Part shown: one piece after another, positions 24,256 to 34,085 of the stretch
Layout of the letters: the number at the start of each line of letters is the position of its first letter
Position numbering within the stretch: the first letter of the stretch is position 1
Program-made: the position numbers and the translations under genes
The notes under the pieces: generated by a model
Databases searched by the model: none
What the model was told of the DNA's origin: nothing
What the model saw: only the letters and a program-made list of their open reading frames with translations
IMG/VR virus record: IMGVR_UViG_3300037319_000172
Location: 45,614-109,613 of that record
Origin: a virus
Strand: one strand, 5' to 3'
Length of the DNA: 64,000 bases

Positions 24256-27219
24256 TTAGAAACGTCCTCTACCTCCACCTCCACCTGGTCCTGAGCTTAT
24301 TTCTTCTTTTCTGTTGTGTGTTACTATTCCGTTTGCTATATAAACGTCATCGTTTTCAACATCCAATCTCCATACTCTCTGATGTACTCCTTCAAATAAA
24401 GGACTCATTGTAATCGTATCGACTACGATTTTACTAAATGAATCTTTAAGTAATAAGAAATCTCCCTGTAGTAGTTCAGATGTTTTTAAAGTTCGCCATT
24501 CACCATTTCTCTCTGCAATATGTAAATGGTCTGCTGAAGCTTCTATTATTCCATTAATATTGTATGAATACATTACTAGTATTTCAACGTTAGAAGTTAC
24601 TGTTGATTCTGAAAATGTAGCGTTTAATTCGCTTGATCTCCATTCTTTTAAAACAGCATATTCATCTGAATCAGGCATGGTGTCTATATGTACTGATTTT
24701 ACGATATTTCCTACTTCTACATTTTCTATACTTTTAAAAGAACCATCATTCATTTCAATTTGTGTTCCTTCTATTAAACAGCCGGGTCCGCCTCCTGTAT
24801 TTATTATAGAAGTTACTAATCCATTAGATAATCCGATAAAAATATTACTAGTACTAAAACTCCTATCTGAATCTGAACCTCCAGACAAAGTACGTCCTCT
24901 ATATCCTTGAGGTCCTCTTGAATTATAATTCCCATTATTTCCTCTGTAACCTTGAGCTCCTCTTGGTCCACCATTTCCTTGAGCTCCTCTTGGACCTTTA
25001 TATCCACCGGGTCCATTATTACCTTTTGTACCTTGAGCTCCTTGAGCTCCTCTAGCAGCAACTCCGTAATTTGTACCTTGTGATCCTTTTGGTCCTTTAG
25101 GTCCTTGATTTCCTGTTAATCCCTTTACGGTAGATGTTGTTCCTTGAGATCCTTGAGGACCTTGAGGACCCGTTGAACCTGTATTTCCTTGAAATCCTCT
25201 TGGCATAGCACCTTGAGCTCCTTGAGCTCCTTGATATCCTTTATATCCTTTATATCCTCTATCATAAAAACCACTAAAACCTTGAGGTCCAGTAAGTCCT
25301 TTATTACCTTGAGCTCCTCTTTGCTTAGCTCCAATAGCTCCTGTAGGTCCTGCTTCTCCTTTCACTCCTGTAGGTCCTCGGTTAGTAGCTCCTTCGAATC
25401 CATCAGCTCCTCCATCTCCTACAGTTCCTTTATCTCCTCTTGGATTATTACCTTGAGATCCTTTATATCCTCCATCTCCTTTAAGACCTTGAGATCCTCT
25501 TGGAAAAGCACCTTGATATCCAGTAGGACCTGCGTCTCCTAGAGCTCCTTGAGGCCCTACTGGTGAATCTCCAGTATTACCTTGAGATCCTTGAGTTCCT
25601 TGAGTTCCTCTAAGTCCTTGTGGATCATCTCCTATATGTCCTTGAGCTCCTTTAGTTCCTTGATTTCCTTTAGTTCCTTGCGGTTCGTATCCTGGATTTC
25701 CCTTAGATGCTTGAGTTCCTTGAACTCCTCTATCTCCTCTTGGATTGTATCCTTGATATCCACCAGGACCTCCGTTTCCTTGAGCTCCTTGATCTCCTCT
25801 AGGTGTTGCTCCTTGTGCTCCTTTATATCCTTGATCTCCTTGAAAACCTTCATATCCTTTAGGACTTGCTCCTTTTGATCCTTTTAATCCTTGATCTCCT
25901 TTAGGACCTGCTGGTGATACGGGTGTACTACCTTGATTTCCTTGAGCTCCTTTATTTCCTTGATGACCTCTATGTCCTGTTGGATTTGCTCCTTTAAATC
26001 CTCTATCTCCCTGGTTTCCTTGAAAACCTTCATATCCTGTAGGACTTGCTCCACCAGTTCCTTGATTTCCTTGAGTTCCTTTATCTCCTTCATATCCTGT
26101 AGGTTCTGCTCCTGGTAAACCATTTTGTCCTGTAGCTCCTTTATCTCCTTTGAATCCTGTTAAACGATCTCCTTGTGATCCTTTATTTCCTTTATCTCCT
26201 TTGAATCCTTTATAACCTTTAATACTATCTCCTTGATTTCCTTGATTTCCTATAAAACCAGTATCACCTGATATTGCTGGATTTGTTGATCCTTGAGAAC
26301 CTTTAGGTCCATCAGGTCCATCCTCTCCTTTAATTCCTTTAGGGCTTGCTCCAGTAGTTCCTTTAAATCCTAATTCACCACTTTCACCTTTAAGTCCTAT
26401 TGGTGAAGCTCCTTTATTTCCAGTATCTCCTTGTGCACCGTCTGGTCCAGAATCTGGAGACAATGTAATACCTTGATCTCCTCTAAAACCCTGAGCTCCT
26501 TGATTTCCTTGATTTCCTTTTATATTATCACCAATAGCACCTTGATTTCCTTGAGCTCCTCTATCTCCTTCAGGTCCTGTTGGACTATCTCCATCAGCTC
26601 CTTTATCTCCATTAGGGCCATCATCTCCTTTAGCTGCAGTATCTGTAGCTCCTTGAGGTCCTCTTGGTCCCTCAGTTCCTTTATCTCCTTTATAACTAGT
26701 AATTAGATTACCGTCTAATCCCTTATGGCCTTGATCTCCAATAGATCCTATAGCTGCTTCTTCTGTTTTACCTTTAGAACCTTGAGCTCCCTTAGATCCC
26801 TTAGATCCTTGTTCACCCTGTGGACTAAATCCATCATCTCCTTGGAATCCAGTAGGACCTTGAGGCTCATCACCATCAATTCCTAAAAGACCTTGACTAC
26901 CTTGAAAACCAACTTCCCCTTCAAAGCCTTCATCTCCTATTGGATTATCTCCCTGTATTCCACGCTCTCCTTCAATACCTGTAGGTTCTTCACCTTCTAA
27001 TCCTTGATCTCCTTTTAACCCTTGATTTCCTTGATTTCCTTGATCTCCTTTTAACCCTTGATTTCCTTGATCTCCTTGGAATCCTTGATCTCCAGTTAAT
27101 CCTTGATCTCCTTGAAATCCTTGATCTCCTATAAATTCTGAGTAAGCATTTTTATCGAAATTACCGACATGTAGAGGAGTTTCTCCCCCTACTGTCGATC
27201 CTGTTCTTAACTTTGCCAT
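24256..27219 (-). CDS. Collagen-like fibre protein with C-terminal Hint domain
   Basis: The protein has 987 residues. The N-terminal anchor (LRTGSTVGGETPLHVGN) is shared with the next fibre. Residues 30-780 are Gly-X-Y repeats, interrupted every few tens of residues by a GxxPxG step (GASPTG, GDNPIG, GDDPQG). Residues 814-969 are a Hint domain: it opens with GCLIEGTQIEM, has ASADHLHI (block B) and closes with DDVYIANGIVTHN. Arg follows the terminal HN, so the nucleophile needed for splicing is missing; cleavage is expected. Eighteen Gly/Arg-rich residues follow. This is presumably a receptor-binding or decorating fibre. Confidence 0.88.
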   Translation of the reverse strand: MAKLRTGSTVGGETPLHVGNFDKNAYSEFIGDQGFQGDQGLTGDQGFQGDQGNQGLKGDQGNQGNQGLKGDQGLEGEEPTGIEGERGIQGDNPIGDEGFEGEVGFQGSQGLLGIDGDEPQGPTGFQGDDGFSPQGEQGSKGSKGAQGSKGKTEEAAIGSIGDQGHKGLDGNLITSYKGDKGTEGPRGPQGATDTAAKGDDGPNGDKGADGDSPTGPEGDRGAQGNQGAIGDNIKGNQGNQGAQGFRGDQGITLSPDSGPDGAQGDTGNKGASPIGLKGESGELGFKGTTGASPKGIKGEDGPDGPKGSQGSTNPAISGDTGFIGNQGNQGDSIKGYKGFKGDKGNKGSQGDRLTGFKGDKGATGQNGLPGAEPTGYEGDKGTQGNQGTGGASPTGYEGFQGNQGDRGFKGANPTGHRGHQGNKGAQGNQGSTPVSPAGPKGDQGLKGSKGASPKGYEGFQGDQGYKGAQGATPRGDQGAQGNGGPGGYQGYNPRGDRGVQGTQASKGNPGYEPQGTKGNQGTKGAQGHIGDDPQGLRGTQGTQGSQGNTGDSPVGPQGALGDAGPTGYQGAFPRGSQGLKGDGGYKGSQGNNPRGDKGTVGDGGADGFEGATNRGPTGVKGEAGPTGAIGAKQRGAQGNKGLTGPQGFSGFYDRGYKGYKGYQGAQGAQGAMPRGFQGNTGSTGPQGPQGSQGTTSTVKGLTGNQGPKGPKGSQGTNYGVAARGAQGAQGTKGNNGPGGYKGPRGAQGNGGPRGAQGYRGNNGNYNSRGPQGYRGRTLSGGSDSDRSFSTSNIFIGLSNGLVTSIINTGGGPGCLIEGTQIEMNDGSFKSIENVEVGNIVKSVHIDTMPDSDEYAVLKEWRSSELNATFSESTVTSNVEILVMYSYNINGIIEASADHLHIAERNGEWRTLKTSELLQGDFLLLKDSFSKIVVDTITMSPLFEGVHQRVWRLDVENDDVYIANGIVTHNRKEEISSGPGGGGGRGRF

Positions 27220-27262
27220 TTGTATTATTTGTTTATTTTTATATTATTATATTTAAAGTAGC

Positions 27263-29785
27263 TTAACTATGATTCTTAGTAGTAATAAATCCATTGACTA
27301 CCTGTAAAACGTTATTAGAGTTATCTCTGAATTGACCGTTAAATCCAGTACCAGCACTAGTACTTCCATTAGGTCCTTTATATCCTTGAGGTCCTACTCC
27401 GTATCCTGAACCAGAAGATCCCTGTGGTCCAGTCGATGCTCCTCCTTTATATCCTTGATCTCCTTTTGGACCAGTAGATGCTACATTTCCATAGACTCCT
27501 TGAGGTCCTTTATATCCTTTTGGCCCTTTTGATCCTGAATTACCTTTAGCACCCTTATCACCTTGAGGTCCATTAGTACCTTGATTACCTTTAGGTCCGC
27601 TTGTTCCTTGATGTCCCTGATAACCTTGCGTTCCTTGGGCTCCTTGGGCTCCGTAATAACCAGCGCTTCCTTGAGATCCTGTTCTACCAATTCGTCCTTT
27701 ATTACCTTGATCTCCTTGAACACCAGGACCGCCTGAAGATGCTTGTGTTCCCTTTGCACCTGTGTTCCCTTTTAATCCCCTGTGTCCTTTATCAATTCCT
27801 CCTTGATTAACTCCTTTAACTCCTTGATCTCCTTGAGCTCCTTGATATCCTGTTGGAGAAGTATTACCATCTGCACCAACTCCACCTTGAGCTCCTCGAT
27901 CTCCTTGAACACCTCGTAGTCCATTAGAACCCTTAGCCCCTTCATCTCCTTTATTTCCTTTGAATCCTTGATATCCTTGAGGTCCTGTTAGACCTTTAGC
28001 TCCTTTAGAACCTTGAGTTCCTTGGAATCCTTTGGGCCCCTTTGATCCGGTACCTCCTTTAAGTCCTTTATCTCCTTTAAATCCTTGATATCCTCTATCT
28101 CCGACTTCTCCTTTTACTCCGTCAGGTCCTTTAACTCCTGTAAGTCCTTTAAAACCTTGAGATCCTTGATTTCCTTGTGAACCAGGCTCTCCTTTAAGTC
28201 CTATAGGACCATCATACCCTTGATATCCTTGAGGTCCATCATCACCTGTATCTCCTTTACTTCCTTGAGTTCCTCGAAATCCTTCATGTCCTTTACTTCC
28301 TTTAACATTCGATTCACCGGTAAACCCTTTAAATCCTAGATCTCCTTCATTTCCAATGACTCCTTGTACTCCCTCATCTCCTTTAAATCCTTTATCTCCT
28401 TTAGATCCTTGATTACCCTGAGATCCTGTAGCTCCAATACGTCCTTTATCTCCGTCTAGTCCTTTATAACCTTGTGATCCTTCTGCACCTTGATCTCCAT
28501 CATATCCTTTTAGTCCTTTAAATCCTTGATCTCCTGTATTACCAGTAGAACCTTGATTTCCAGTTGCTCCTTTATATCCAGTGTTTCCTTGATCTCCCTT
28601 AACTCCTTTAACTCCTTGATCTCCAGCAGTTCCTTTTGATCCTTGATTTCCTTGATCTCCGTCTAGTCCTGTATTTCCTTTAGATCCTTGGTCTCCTTTA
28701 TCTCCTTTTAAACCAGTATCTCCTTTATCTCCAGTTGCTCCCGTACTAGCGTTGAATCCTTTAAGACCTTGAGACCCTTTTGATCCTTTTGATCCTTGAT
28801 TTCCATCAGATCCTTTAAATCCTAAATCACCGTTATCTCCTTGATCTCCAATATTACCTTGATTTCCTTTAGAACCTGTAGTACCTTGATTTCCTTGATT
28901 TCCTTTATTTCCTTGAGATCCTTGATTACCTTTATCTCCGATAACCCCTTGAAAACCTTTTAAACCATTAGAACCTTGAGGTCCTTGTGATCCATCAGTT
29001 CCTTGATATCCTGTATCACCTTTAAATCCTTTAAATCCAGATTCACCTGCTGCAGAAGGAGATGCTGTATCTCCAATATTACCTTTGAATCCTTGATCTC
29101 CCTTTGATCCTTGATTTCCTTGAATACCGATAACACCCTGAGATCCTTTATTACCTTGATCACCTTGAGTACCTTGAGTACCTGCAGATCCTGTATATCC
29201 TTGAGTACCTTGATCTCCTTGATCTCCTTTTAATCCTTGATCTCCAGTTGCTTGTTTGTTTCCTTGAAAACCTCGAAGACCTTGATCTCCTTTAGTTCCT
29301 TGAGGTCCTTCATTACCTTGAAAACCTCGATCTCCTTGATCTCCAGTTCCTCCGCTAGATCCTGTATCTCCAGTATTTCCTTTAACTCCTTGATCTCCTT
29401 TAATACCAACTTCTCCTTGATTTCCGGTTTGGCCCTGAGTTCCTTGATCTCCAACTTCTCCTTGATCTCCTTTAATACCAACTTCTCCTTGGTTTCCTTT
29501 ATCTCCAATATTACCTTGATTTCCAAAAAGACCTTGATCTCCTTGATTACCATTAGTTCCTTGTTGTCCTTGTACTCCTTTATCTCCGTCAAATCCTTGA
29601 TCTCCTTTAGTTCCTTGATCACCATTATCTCCGATATCACCTAAAGCCCCTTGAGAACCTTGGCTTCCTAAGAAACCAGGTTCTCCCTGTGGTCCAACAA
29701 ATTCGGGAAAATCAGTACTATTTAGGTTCCCACTATGTAACACTGTGTTACTATCAAGTGTAGTTCCTAATATAAATTTAGCCAT
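27263..29785 (-). CDS. Collagen-like fibre protein
   Basis: The 840-residue protein begins with an anchor like that of its neighbour (LGTTLDSNTVLHSGN). An almost uninterrupted Gly-X-Y tract runs from residue 30 to about 800, with Gln, Asp, Lys, Phe and Thr dominating and few prolines. Lys is often in the Y position (GDKG, GFKG, GSKG), which is the collagen lysyl-hydroxylase context. A short C-terminal non-collagen tip follows (GFNGQFRDNSNNVLQVVNG). It should form a trimeric rod on the virion. Confidence 0.88.
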   Translation of the reverse strand: MAKFILGTTLDSNTVLHSGNLNSTDFPEFVGPQGEPGFLGSQGSQGALGDIGDNGDQGTKGDQGFDGDKGVQGQQGTNGNQGDQGLFGNQGNIGDKGNQGEVGIKGDQGEVGDQGTQGQTGNQGEVGIKGDQGVKGNTGDTGSSGGTGDQGDRGFQGNEGPQGTKGDQGLRGFQGNKQATGDQGLKGDQGDQGTQGYTGSAGTQGTQGDQGNKGSQGVIGIQGNQGSKGDQGFKGNIGDTASPSAAGESGFKGFKGDTGYQGTDGSQGPQGSNGLKGFQGVIGDKGNQGSQGNKGNQGNQGTTGSKGNQGNIGDQGDNGDLGFKGSDGNQGSKGSKGSQGLKGFNASTGATGDKGDTGLKGDKGDQGSKGNTGLDGDQGNQGSKGTAGDQGVKGVKGDQGNTGYKGATGNQGSTGNTGDQGFKGLKGYDGDQGAEGSQGYKGLDGDKGRIGATGSQGNQGSKGDKGFKGDEGVQGVIGNEGDLGFKGFTGESNVKGSKGHEGFRGTQGSKGDTGDDGPQGYQGYDGPIGLKGEPGSQGNQGSQGFKGLTGVKGPDGVKGEVGDRGYQGFKGDKGLKGGTGSKGPKGFQGTQGSKGAKGLTGPQGYQGFKGNKGDEGAKGSNGLRGVQGDRGAQGGVGADGNTSPTGYQGAQGDQGVKGVNQGGIDKGHRGLKGNTGAKGTQASSGGPGVQGDQGNKGRIGRTGSQGSAGYYGAQGAQGTQGYQGHQGTSGPKGNQGTNGPQGDKGAKGNSGSKGPKGYKGPQGVYGNVASTGPKGDQGYKGGASTGPQGSSGSGYGVGPQGYKGPNGSTSAGTGFNGQFRDNSNNVLQVVNGFITTKNHS

Positions 29786-29837
29786 AATTGTTTATTTTAT
29801 TTTTATATGTTATGTTATATATTTTAAATATATGTGT

Positions 29838-32591
29838 CTATTTAAACATTCCTCCAGATATTCTATCAGATGAAGAACTGTCTGAATTAACCGAACCTTG
29901 ATATCCTCCTGTTCCATGATTTCCTTGATAACCTCTAGGTCCTCCAGTTCCATTACTTCCTTGAGCTCCTTTTAATCCTTGAGCTCCTTGCGTTCCATTA
30001 GGTCCTTTATATCCTACAGCACCTTGAGGTCCTCTTCCTCTATGAGCACCTGTCGTACCTTTATCACCGTTATCTCCCTGTGATCCGGCAGTACCAGCGG
30101 TTCCTGTAAATCCTTTTACTAAAGCTCCGACATGTCCTTTAGATCCTTGAGGTCCTGTAGCTCCTTTTAATCCTTTTCTCCCGGTATATCCTGTTAAAGT
30201 ACTATTAGTTCCTTTAACTCCTTGGTTACCTTGAGTTCCTTGATTTCCAGTTGCTCCTTGAAATCCACGTTGTCCTTGAACTCCTTTTGTATTTATGTCT
30301 CCTTGAGGTCCTCTATCACCTTGATATCCTTGATCTCCTTTATGTATACTCAAAGGATTTGGACCTGTATTTCCAGTTTGGCCCTGCATTCCTCTAAATC
30401 CTTGAGCTCCTTGAGATCCGTTAGGTGAAACAGTTCCCTGAGATCCTCTAAATCCTATATCTCCTTTGTATCCTTTATCTCCTTTACCTCCAACAGTTCC
30501 TTGATCTCCTTGATCTCCTCTTTGTCCTTTTAATCCATCAGGACCAGAAGCTCCTACAGTACCTTGGTGTCCTCTATATCCGTCAAAACCTTTATCTCCA
30601 CCTCCACCTGTTGCACCTGTTGCGCCTTTATCTCCTGTTGGTCCTTTATAACCATTAGTTCCTTTATCTCCGACAGGGCCTGCAGTACCTTGAGATCCTT
30701 GAGATCCGACAAAACCTATAAATCCTTTATCTCCTCTAGCTCCTTGATCTCCAGTTGGTCCTTGAATAGTGCCAATAATTCCTTTGAATCCTTGATCTCC
30801 TTTAGTTCCAGTATTACCTTGGAATCCTCTGTATCCCGCATCTCCTTTAGTTCCTATGTCTCCTTGAGTACCTACAGTACCTTGAGATCCTTGAGATCCT
30901 CTAGATCCTTTAGAACCTTGATCTCCTCGATCTCCTGAAGTACCTTGATCTCCTTGAGTTCCTTGTAGTCCTTTAAATCCTGTTGGTCCAGCAATACCGG
31001 TAGTTCCGGTAGTTCCAATATTTCCTGTTAATCCTTTGTCTCCTTGAAATCCTCTATCACCTACAGTTCCTTGATCTCCTTGAGTTCCTTTTCTATTAGT
31101 TAATGTAGTTGCATTTACTCCTTGATTACCTCTGGGTCCAGTATCTCCATTAGGTCCTACAAGACCTTTATCTCCTTTATCTCCTTGAAATCCTCTTGCT
31201 CCAGTATTTCCTTGAGATCCTCTATATCCTGATCCTGTTGATGATGTTGATTGATTAATTCCTTGATTACCTTGAACTCCAGTTGCTCCTTTGTCTCCAG
31301 TTGCTCCTTTATTTCCTTTGTCTCCTTGAACTCCTCTAACACTATCATTACCATCAGATCCCTTATCTCCTTTATCTCCTTGAGATCCTTTATCACCCTG
31401 AACTCCCAATGATCCTTGAGTTCCTTGAGTTCCAATAAGACCATCAGATCCTTTATCACCCTGAGCTCCTGTTACACCGATAAATCCGTCATCACCTTTA
31501 GTTCCTTTAAATCCTTGATCTCCAATAGATCCATTAACTCCTTGAGAACCAATTTCTCCTTTATCTCCTTGAAATCCATTGTCTCCTTTAAGACCTTCTA
31601 ATCCTTGATCTCCTTTAGTTCCTTGTTGTCCAATGTTTCCTGTTGTTCCAATAGTATCATCTTGTCCTTTAGTACCTGTCGATCCTTTGTCTCCAACGAA
31701 TCCTTGATCTCCAATAGAACCAGTTACTCCTTCTTCACCTTGATCTCCTTTACGTCCTCTAAATCCTTCAAATCCTTGATTACCTTTAGTACCGACTCTA
31801 CCTTGAAAACCAGGTTCACCATCAATACCTTGAGGTCCTCTATCACTATCTAGTCCTTTATGTCCTTGATCTCCTCTATCACCTTGATCTCCTTGATCTC
31901 CTATAGTACCATCAAATCCTTTACTACCAACTCCTCCACCGGATCCAGAACCTCCTTGTGCTCCTGTATCTCCAATAGCACCTTGATCTCCTTGATTTCC
32001 TTGGTCTCCTATTGGACCTGCAATACCTTCAGCGCCATTCTCTCCTTTAACACCTTGATCTCCTTTAATTCCTTGATCTCCTTTTTCTCCGATATTTCCA
32101 GTTTCACCTTGATGTCCTCTAGTTCCTTGATCTCCAATAGGACCTATAGATCCTTGAAAACCAGGATCTCCTTTTAATCCTATAAATCCAGGTTCACCTT
32201 GATCTCCGTCATGTCCTACAACTCCTTCATTTCCTTTATCTCCTTCAAAACCTTTATCACCAGTAGGTCCTTGAACTCCTTTATCTCCTTTTAAAGAAGG
32301 AAAGTTATTAGGTTCAAAGTTATTTGGTGTTAGTATTTGGTTATTATTAATTGTCGAATCCGACTTTAATATACCAATACCGTCAAACGTACTGTTAGAT
32401 ATAATAGCGTTGTCGCTTTTTCTAAAAGATAATACGTCTCCAGAAGGAAACGTATTTAGCTCTTGAAAATAAGATGGTGTATGAACAATATTAGTACCTT
32501 TATCGATACCAGATCTTCCAGACGTTTCGTCTAGATTAGCTTGGAATTCACCAGTAGTTTGTACCAGTTTTATCGCTATGTTATTTGCCAT
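29838..32591 (-). CDS. Collagen-like fibre protein with N-terminal head domain
   Basis: The 917-residue protein has a non-collagen N-terminal domain of about 105 residues (AIKLVQTTGEFQANLDE, VLSFRKSDNAIISNSTFDG, ILTPNNFEPNNFPS) that probably attaches it to the virion. A long Gly-X-Y tract follows with interruptions (GGSGSGGGVGSKG, INQSTSSTGSGYRG). The end is a Ser/Asp-rich tip (SVNSDSSSSDRISGGMFK). Lys in the Y position is frequent. A late-type box precedes it at 32613-32621. Confidence 0.88.
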   Translation of the reverse strand: MANNIAIKLVQTTGEFQANLDETSGRSGIDKGTNIVHTPSYFQELNTFPSGDVLSFRKSDNAIISNSTFDGIGILKSDSTINNNQILTPNNFEPNNFPSLKGDKGVQGPTGDKGFEGDKGNEGVVGHDGDQGEPGFIGLKGDPGFQGSIGPIGDQGTRGHQGETGNIGEKGDQGIKGDQGVKGENGAEGIAGPIGDQGNQGDQGAIGDTGAQGGSGSGGGVGSKGFDGTIGDQGDQGDRGDQGHKGLDSDRGPQGIDGEPGFQGRVGTKGNQGFEGFRGRKGDQGEEGVTGSIGDQGFVGDKGSTGTKGQDDTIGTTGNIGQQGTKGDQGLEGLKGDNGFQGDKGEIGSQGVNGSIGDQGFKGTKGDDGFIGVTGAQGDKGSDGLIGTQGTQGSLGVQGDKGSQGDKGDKGSDGNDSVRGVQGDKGNKGATGDKGATGVQGNQGINQSTSSTGSGYRGSQGNTGARGFQGDKGDKGLVGPNGDTGPRGNQGVNATTLTNRKGTQGDQGTVGDRGFQGDKGLTGNIGTTGTTGIAGPTGFKGLQGTQGDQGTSGDRGDQGSKGSRGSQGSQGTVGTQGDIGTKGDAGYRGFQGNTGTKGDQGFKGIIGTIQGPTGDQGARGDKGFIGFVGSQGSQGTAGPVGDKGTNGYKGPTGDKGATGATGGGGDKGFDGYRGHQGTVGASGPDGLKGQRGDQGDQGTVGGKGDKGYKGDIGFRGSQGTVSPNGSQGAQGFRGMQGQTGNTGPNPLSIHKGDQGYQGDRGPQGDINTKGVQGQRGFQGATGNQGTQGNQGVKGTNSTLTGYTGRKGLKGATGPQGSKGHVGALVKGFTGTAGTAGSQGDNGDKGTTGAHRGRGPQGAVGYKGPNGTQGAQGLKGAQGSNGTGGPRGYQGNHGTGGYQGSVNSDSSSSDRISGGMFK

Positions 32592-32612
32592 ATCTTTATT
32601 TAGTTATTTTTA

Positions 32613-32621
32613 TTATTTATC
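32613..32621 (-). promoter_or_regulatory. Late-promoter-like box GATAAATAA
   Basis: This minus-strand box lies 21 bases before the collagen gene starting at 32591. It overlaps the preceding stop region. Confidence 0.35.
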
Positions 32622-32625
32622 AGTT

Positions 32626-33168
32626 TTATATAAACGTAAAGTTTACATCTCCATTAGAGCTTCTATCTATTTTGAAATCGACAACACCATTAGTATCTTC
32701 GAATTCAATAGATTTACCATCTGCTATTGTTACTGACTCTCCATCAAATTCTCCTGTATCTCCTTTAGTTCCTTTTTCACCTTGGAAACCTTGATCTCCT
32801 TTAAAACCTTGATCTCCTTTAGTTCCAACTTCTCCTTGGAATCCTTGATCTCCTTGATCTCCTTGAAAACCTTGATCTCCTTTAGTTCCTTTTTCACCTT
32901 GATCTCCTTGATCTCCTTTAGTTCCTTTTTCACCTTGATCTCCTTGAAAACCTTGATCTCCTTTAATTCCTTTTTCACCTTGAAAACCTTGAAAACCTTG
33001 ATCTCCAACTTCTCCTTGGAATCCTTGGTCTCCTGTTTCACCTTTTAATCCTTGGTCTCCTTTAGTTCCTTTTTCACCTTGAAAACCTTGATCTCCAGTA
33101 TTACCTTGATGTCCTGCCCCTTGGTCTCCTTGAGGACCTGCGGTAGAAATATATGCTGAATATGCCAT
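32626..33168 (-). CDS. Short collagen-like fibre protein
   Basis: The 180-residue protein has a short N-terminus (MAYSAYISTAGPQGDQG), about 40 Gly-X-Y triplets using a very small set of triplets (GDQ, GFQ, GEK, GTK) and a C-terminal cap (EFDGESVTIADGKSIEFED, then DFKIDRSSNGDVNFTFI) likely to drive trimer formation. Near-identical triplets suggest recent repeat expansion. It lies between the fibre-tip protein upstream and the 917-residue collagen protein. Confidence 0.82.
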   Translation of the reverse strand: MAYSAYISTAGPQGDQGAGHQGNTGDQGFQGEKGTKGDQGLKGETGDQGFQGEVGDQGFQGFQGEKGIKGDQGFQGDQGEKGTKGDQGDQGEKGTKGDQGFQGDQGDQGFQGEVGTKGDQGFKGDQGFQGEKGTKGDTGEFDGESVTIADGKSIEFEDTNGVVDFKIDRSSNGDVNFTFI

Positions 33169-33196
33169 AGTTTGATTTATCTTATTTATTTTTTAT

Positions 33197-33961
33197 TTAG
33201 TCTAATGAGTTTCTTTCGTATACTATATCAAAAACGTCTCCGCCTCCGATTTCATATCCTGCGTTATCTGAGTTCCAAAACATTGTGTCTCCTGCTGCTA
33301 AATCTGCAACTGACTTAGAAGTAGTTCCTCCGTCTGCTGAGAAATATACATCTCCTGTTTTATCTCCGTAAGTTTCTGTAATTGCTACACCGTTAATATA
33401 AACCTGCACAGTTGAATCTGCAAAAGGAGTAAAATCTAAAGTAATACCAGTAGATGACCCATCACCATTTGATTCTAAAGGCGTTAAGTCTGCTTGTGTG
33501 TGTTCTACACCTTGAGATATTGCAACTGCACCTAAACTAGGTCTCCATGGCAATACTTGCGCTTGTTTGTTTGTAATCGCTTGTAATATAGGATTACTAT
33601 AAGGAAATGTAGGATTAGATGCATTAACAAATTCTGTTATAGAACCTGTATTTGTATCATCAACTACGTAAAAAGTACCTGGAGTTAATTCCCATGAACT
33701 AATTGTAATGTTACCAATCTGTACTGCTACAAATTCTGAAGAACTTGTTGCTTCTTCAACAACTAATCTACCTAACTTATCGGCAGTCTTAGAATCTGCT
33801 AGAACCCAAGTTCCGTTAAAAAAACCTATAACATTCCCAGGAACAAAACCATGAGAAGCTTGTGTATAGCTTGATTTCAAAGACCCTGAAAGCGTCTGAA
33901 GGTCTAATGAATTTAGCTTAGCCTGTAGTCCCTCTATTTGCTTAATTTTTAATTGTGACAT
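33197..33961 (-). CDS. Fibre/tip protein with shared C-terminal domain
   Basis: The 254-residue protein starts MSQLKIKQIEGLQAKLN, similar to the start of the 36743-38104 protein, so both may dock at a similar site. The C-terminal 80 residues hold the motif STVQVYINGVAITE, GDVYFSADGGTTSKSV, LAAGDTMFWNSDNAGYEI, DVFDIVYE. A clearly related motif ends the 38268-39467 protein. These are beta-rich tip domains typical of tail fibres. It is the first of five consecutive fibre genes read together. Confidence 0.75.
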   Translation of the reverse strand: MSQLKIKQIEGLQAKLNSLDLQTLSGSLKSSYTQASHGFVPGNVIGFFNGTWVLADSKTADKLGRLVVEEATSSSEFVAVQIGNITISSWELTPGTFYVVDDTNTGSITEFVNASNPTFPYSNPILQAITNKQAQVLPWRPSLGAVAISQGVEHTQADLTPLESNGDGSSTGITLDFTPFADSTVQVYINGVAITETYGDKTGDVYFSADGGTTSKSVADLAAGDTMFWNSDNAGYEIGGGDVFDIVYERNSLD

Positions 33962-34085
33962 ATATTTTTCTTTTTTTTATAATTTATTTGACGAAAAAGC
34001 GTGTCTACTCTTTCAATACTGATTTTATATATCTGGTTTAGTAGTGTTCATTAGTTTAATAGGGCCATAATATTGTAATATAATA

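Noticed and set aside
24560-32177. Many long frames antisense or out of frame with the collagen genes (Ser/Leu/Ile-rich or Lys/Glu-rich)
   Set aside because: They are shadows of the repetitive Gly-X-Y codons in other frames and have no own start context.
24256-33168. CRISPR-like or tandem-repeat DNA (repeated CCTTGATCTCC words)
   Set aside because: The repeats follow the Gly-X-Y codons of long collagen-like genes, have no constant-length spacers, and are fully explained by protein coding.
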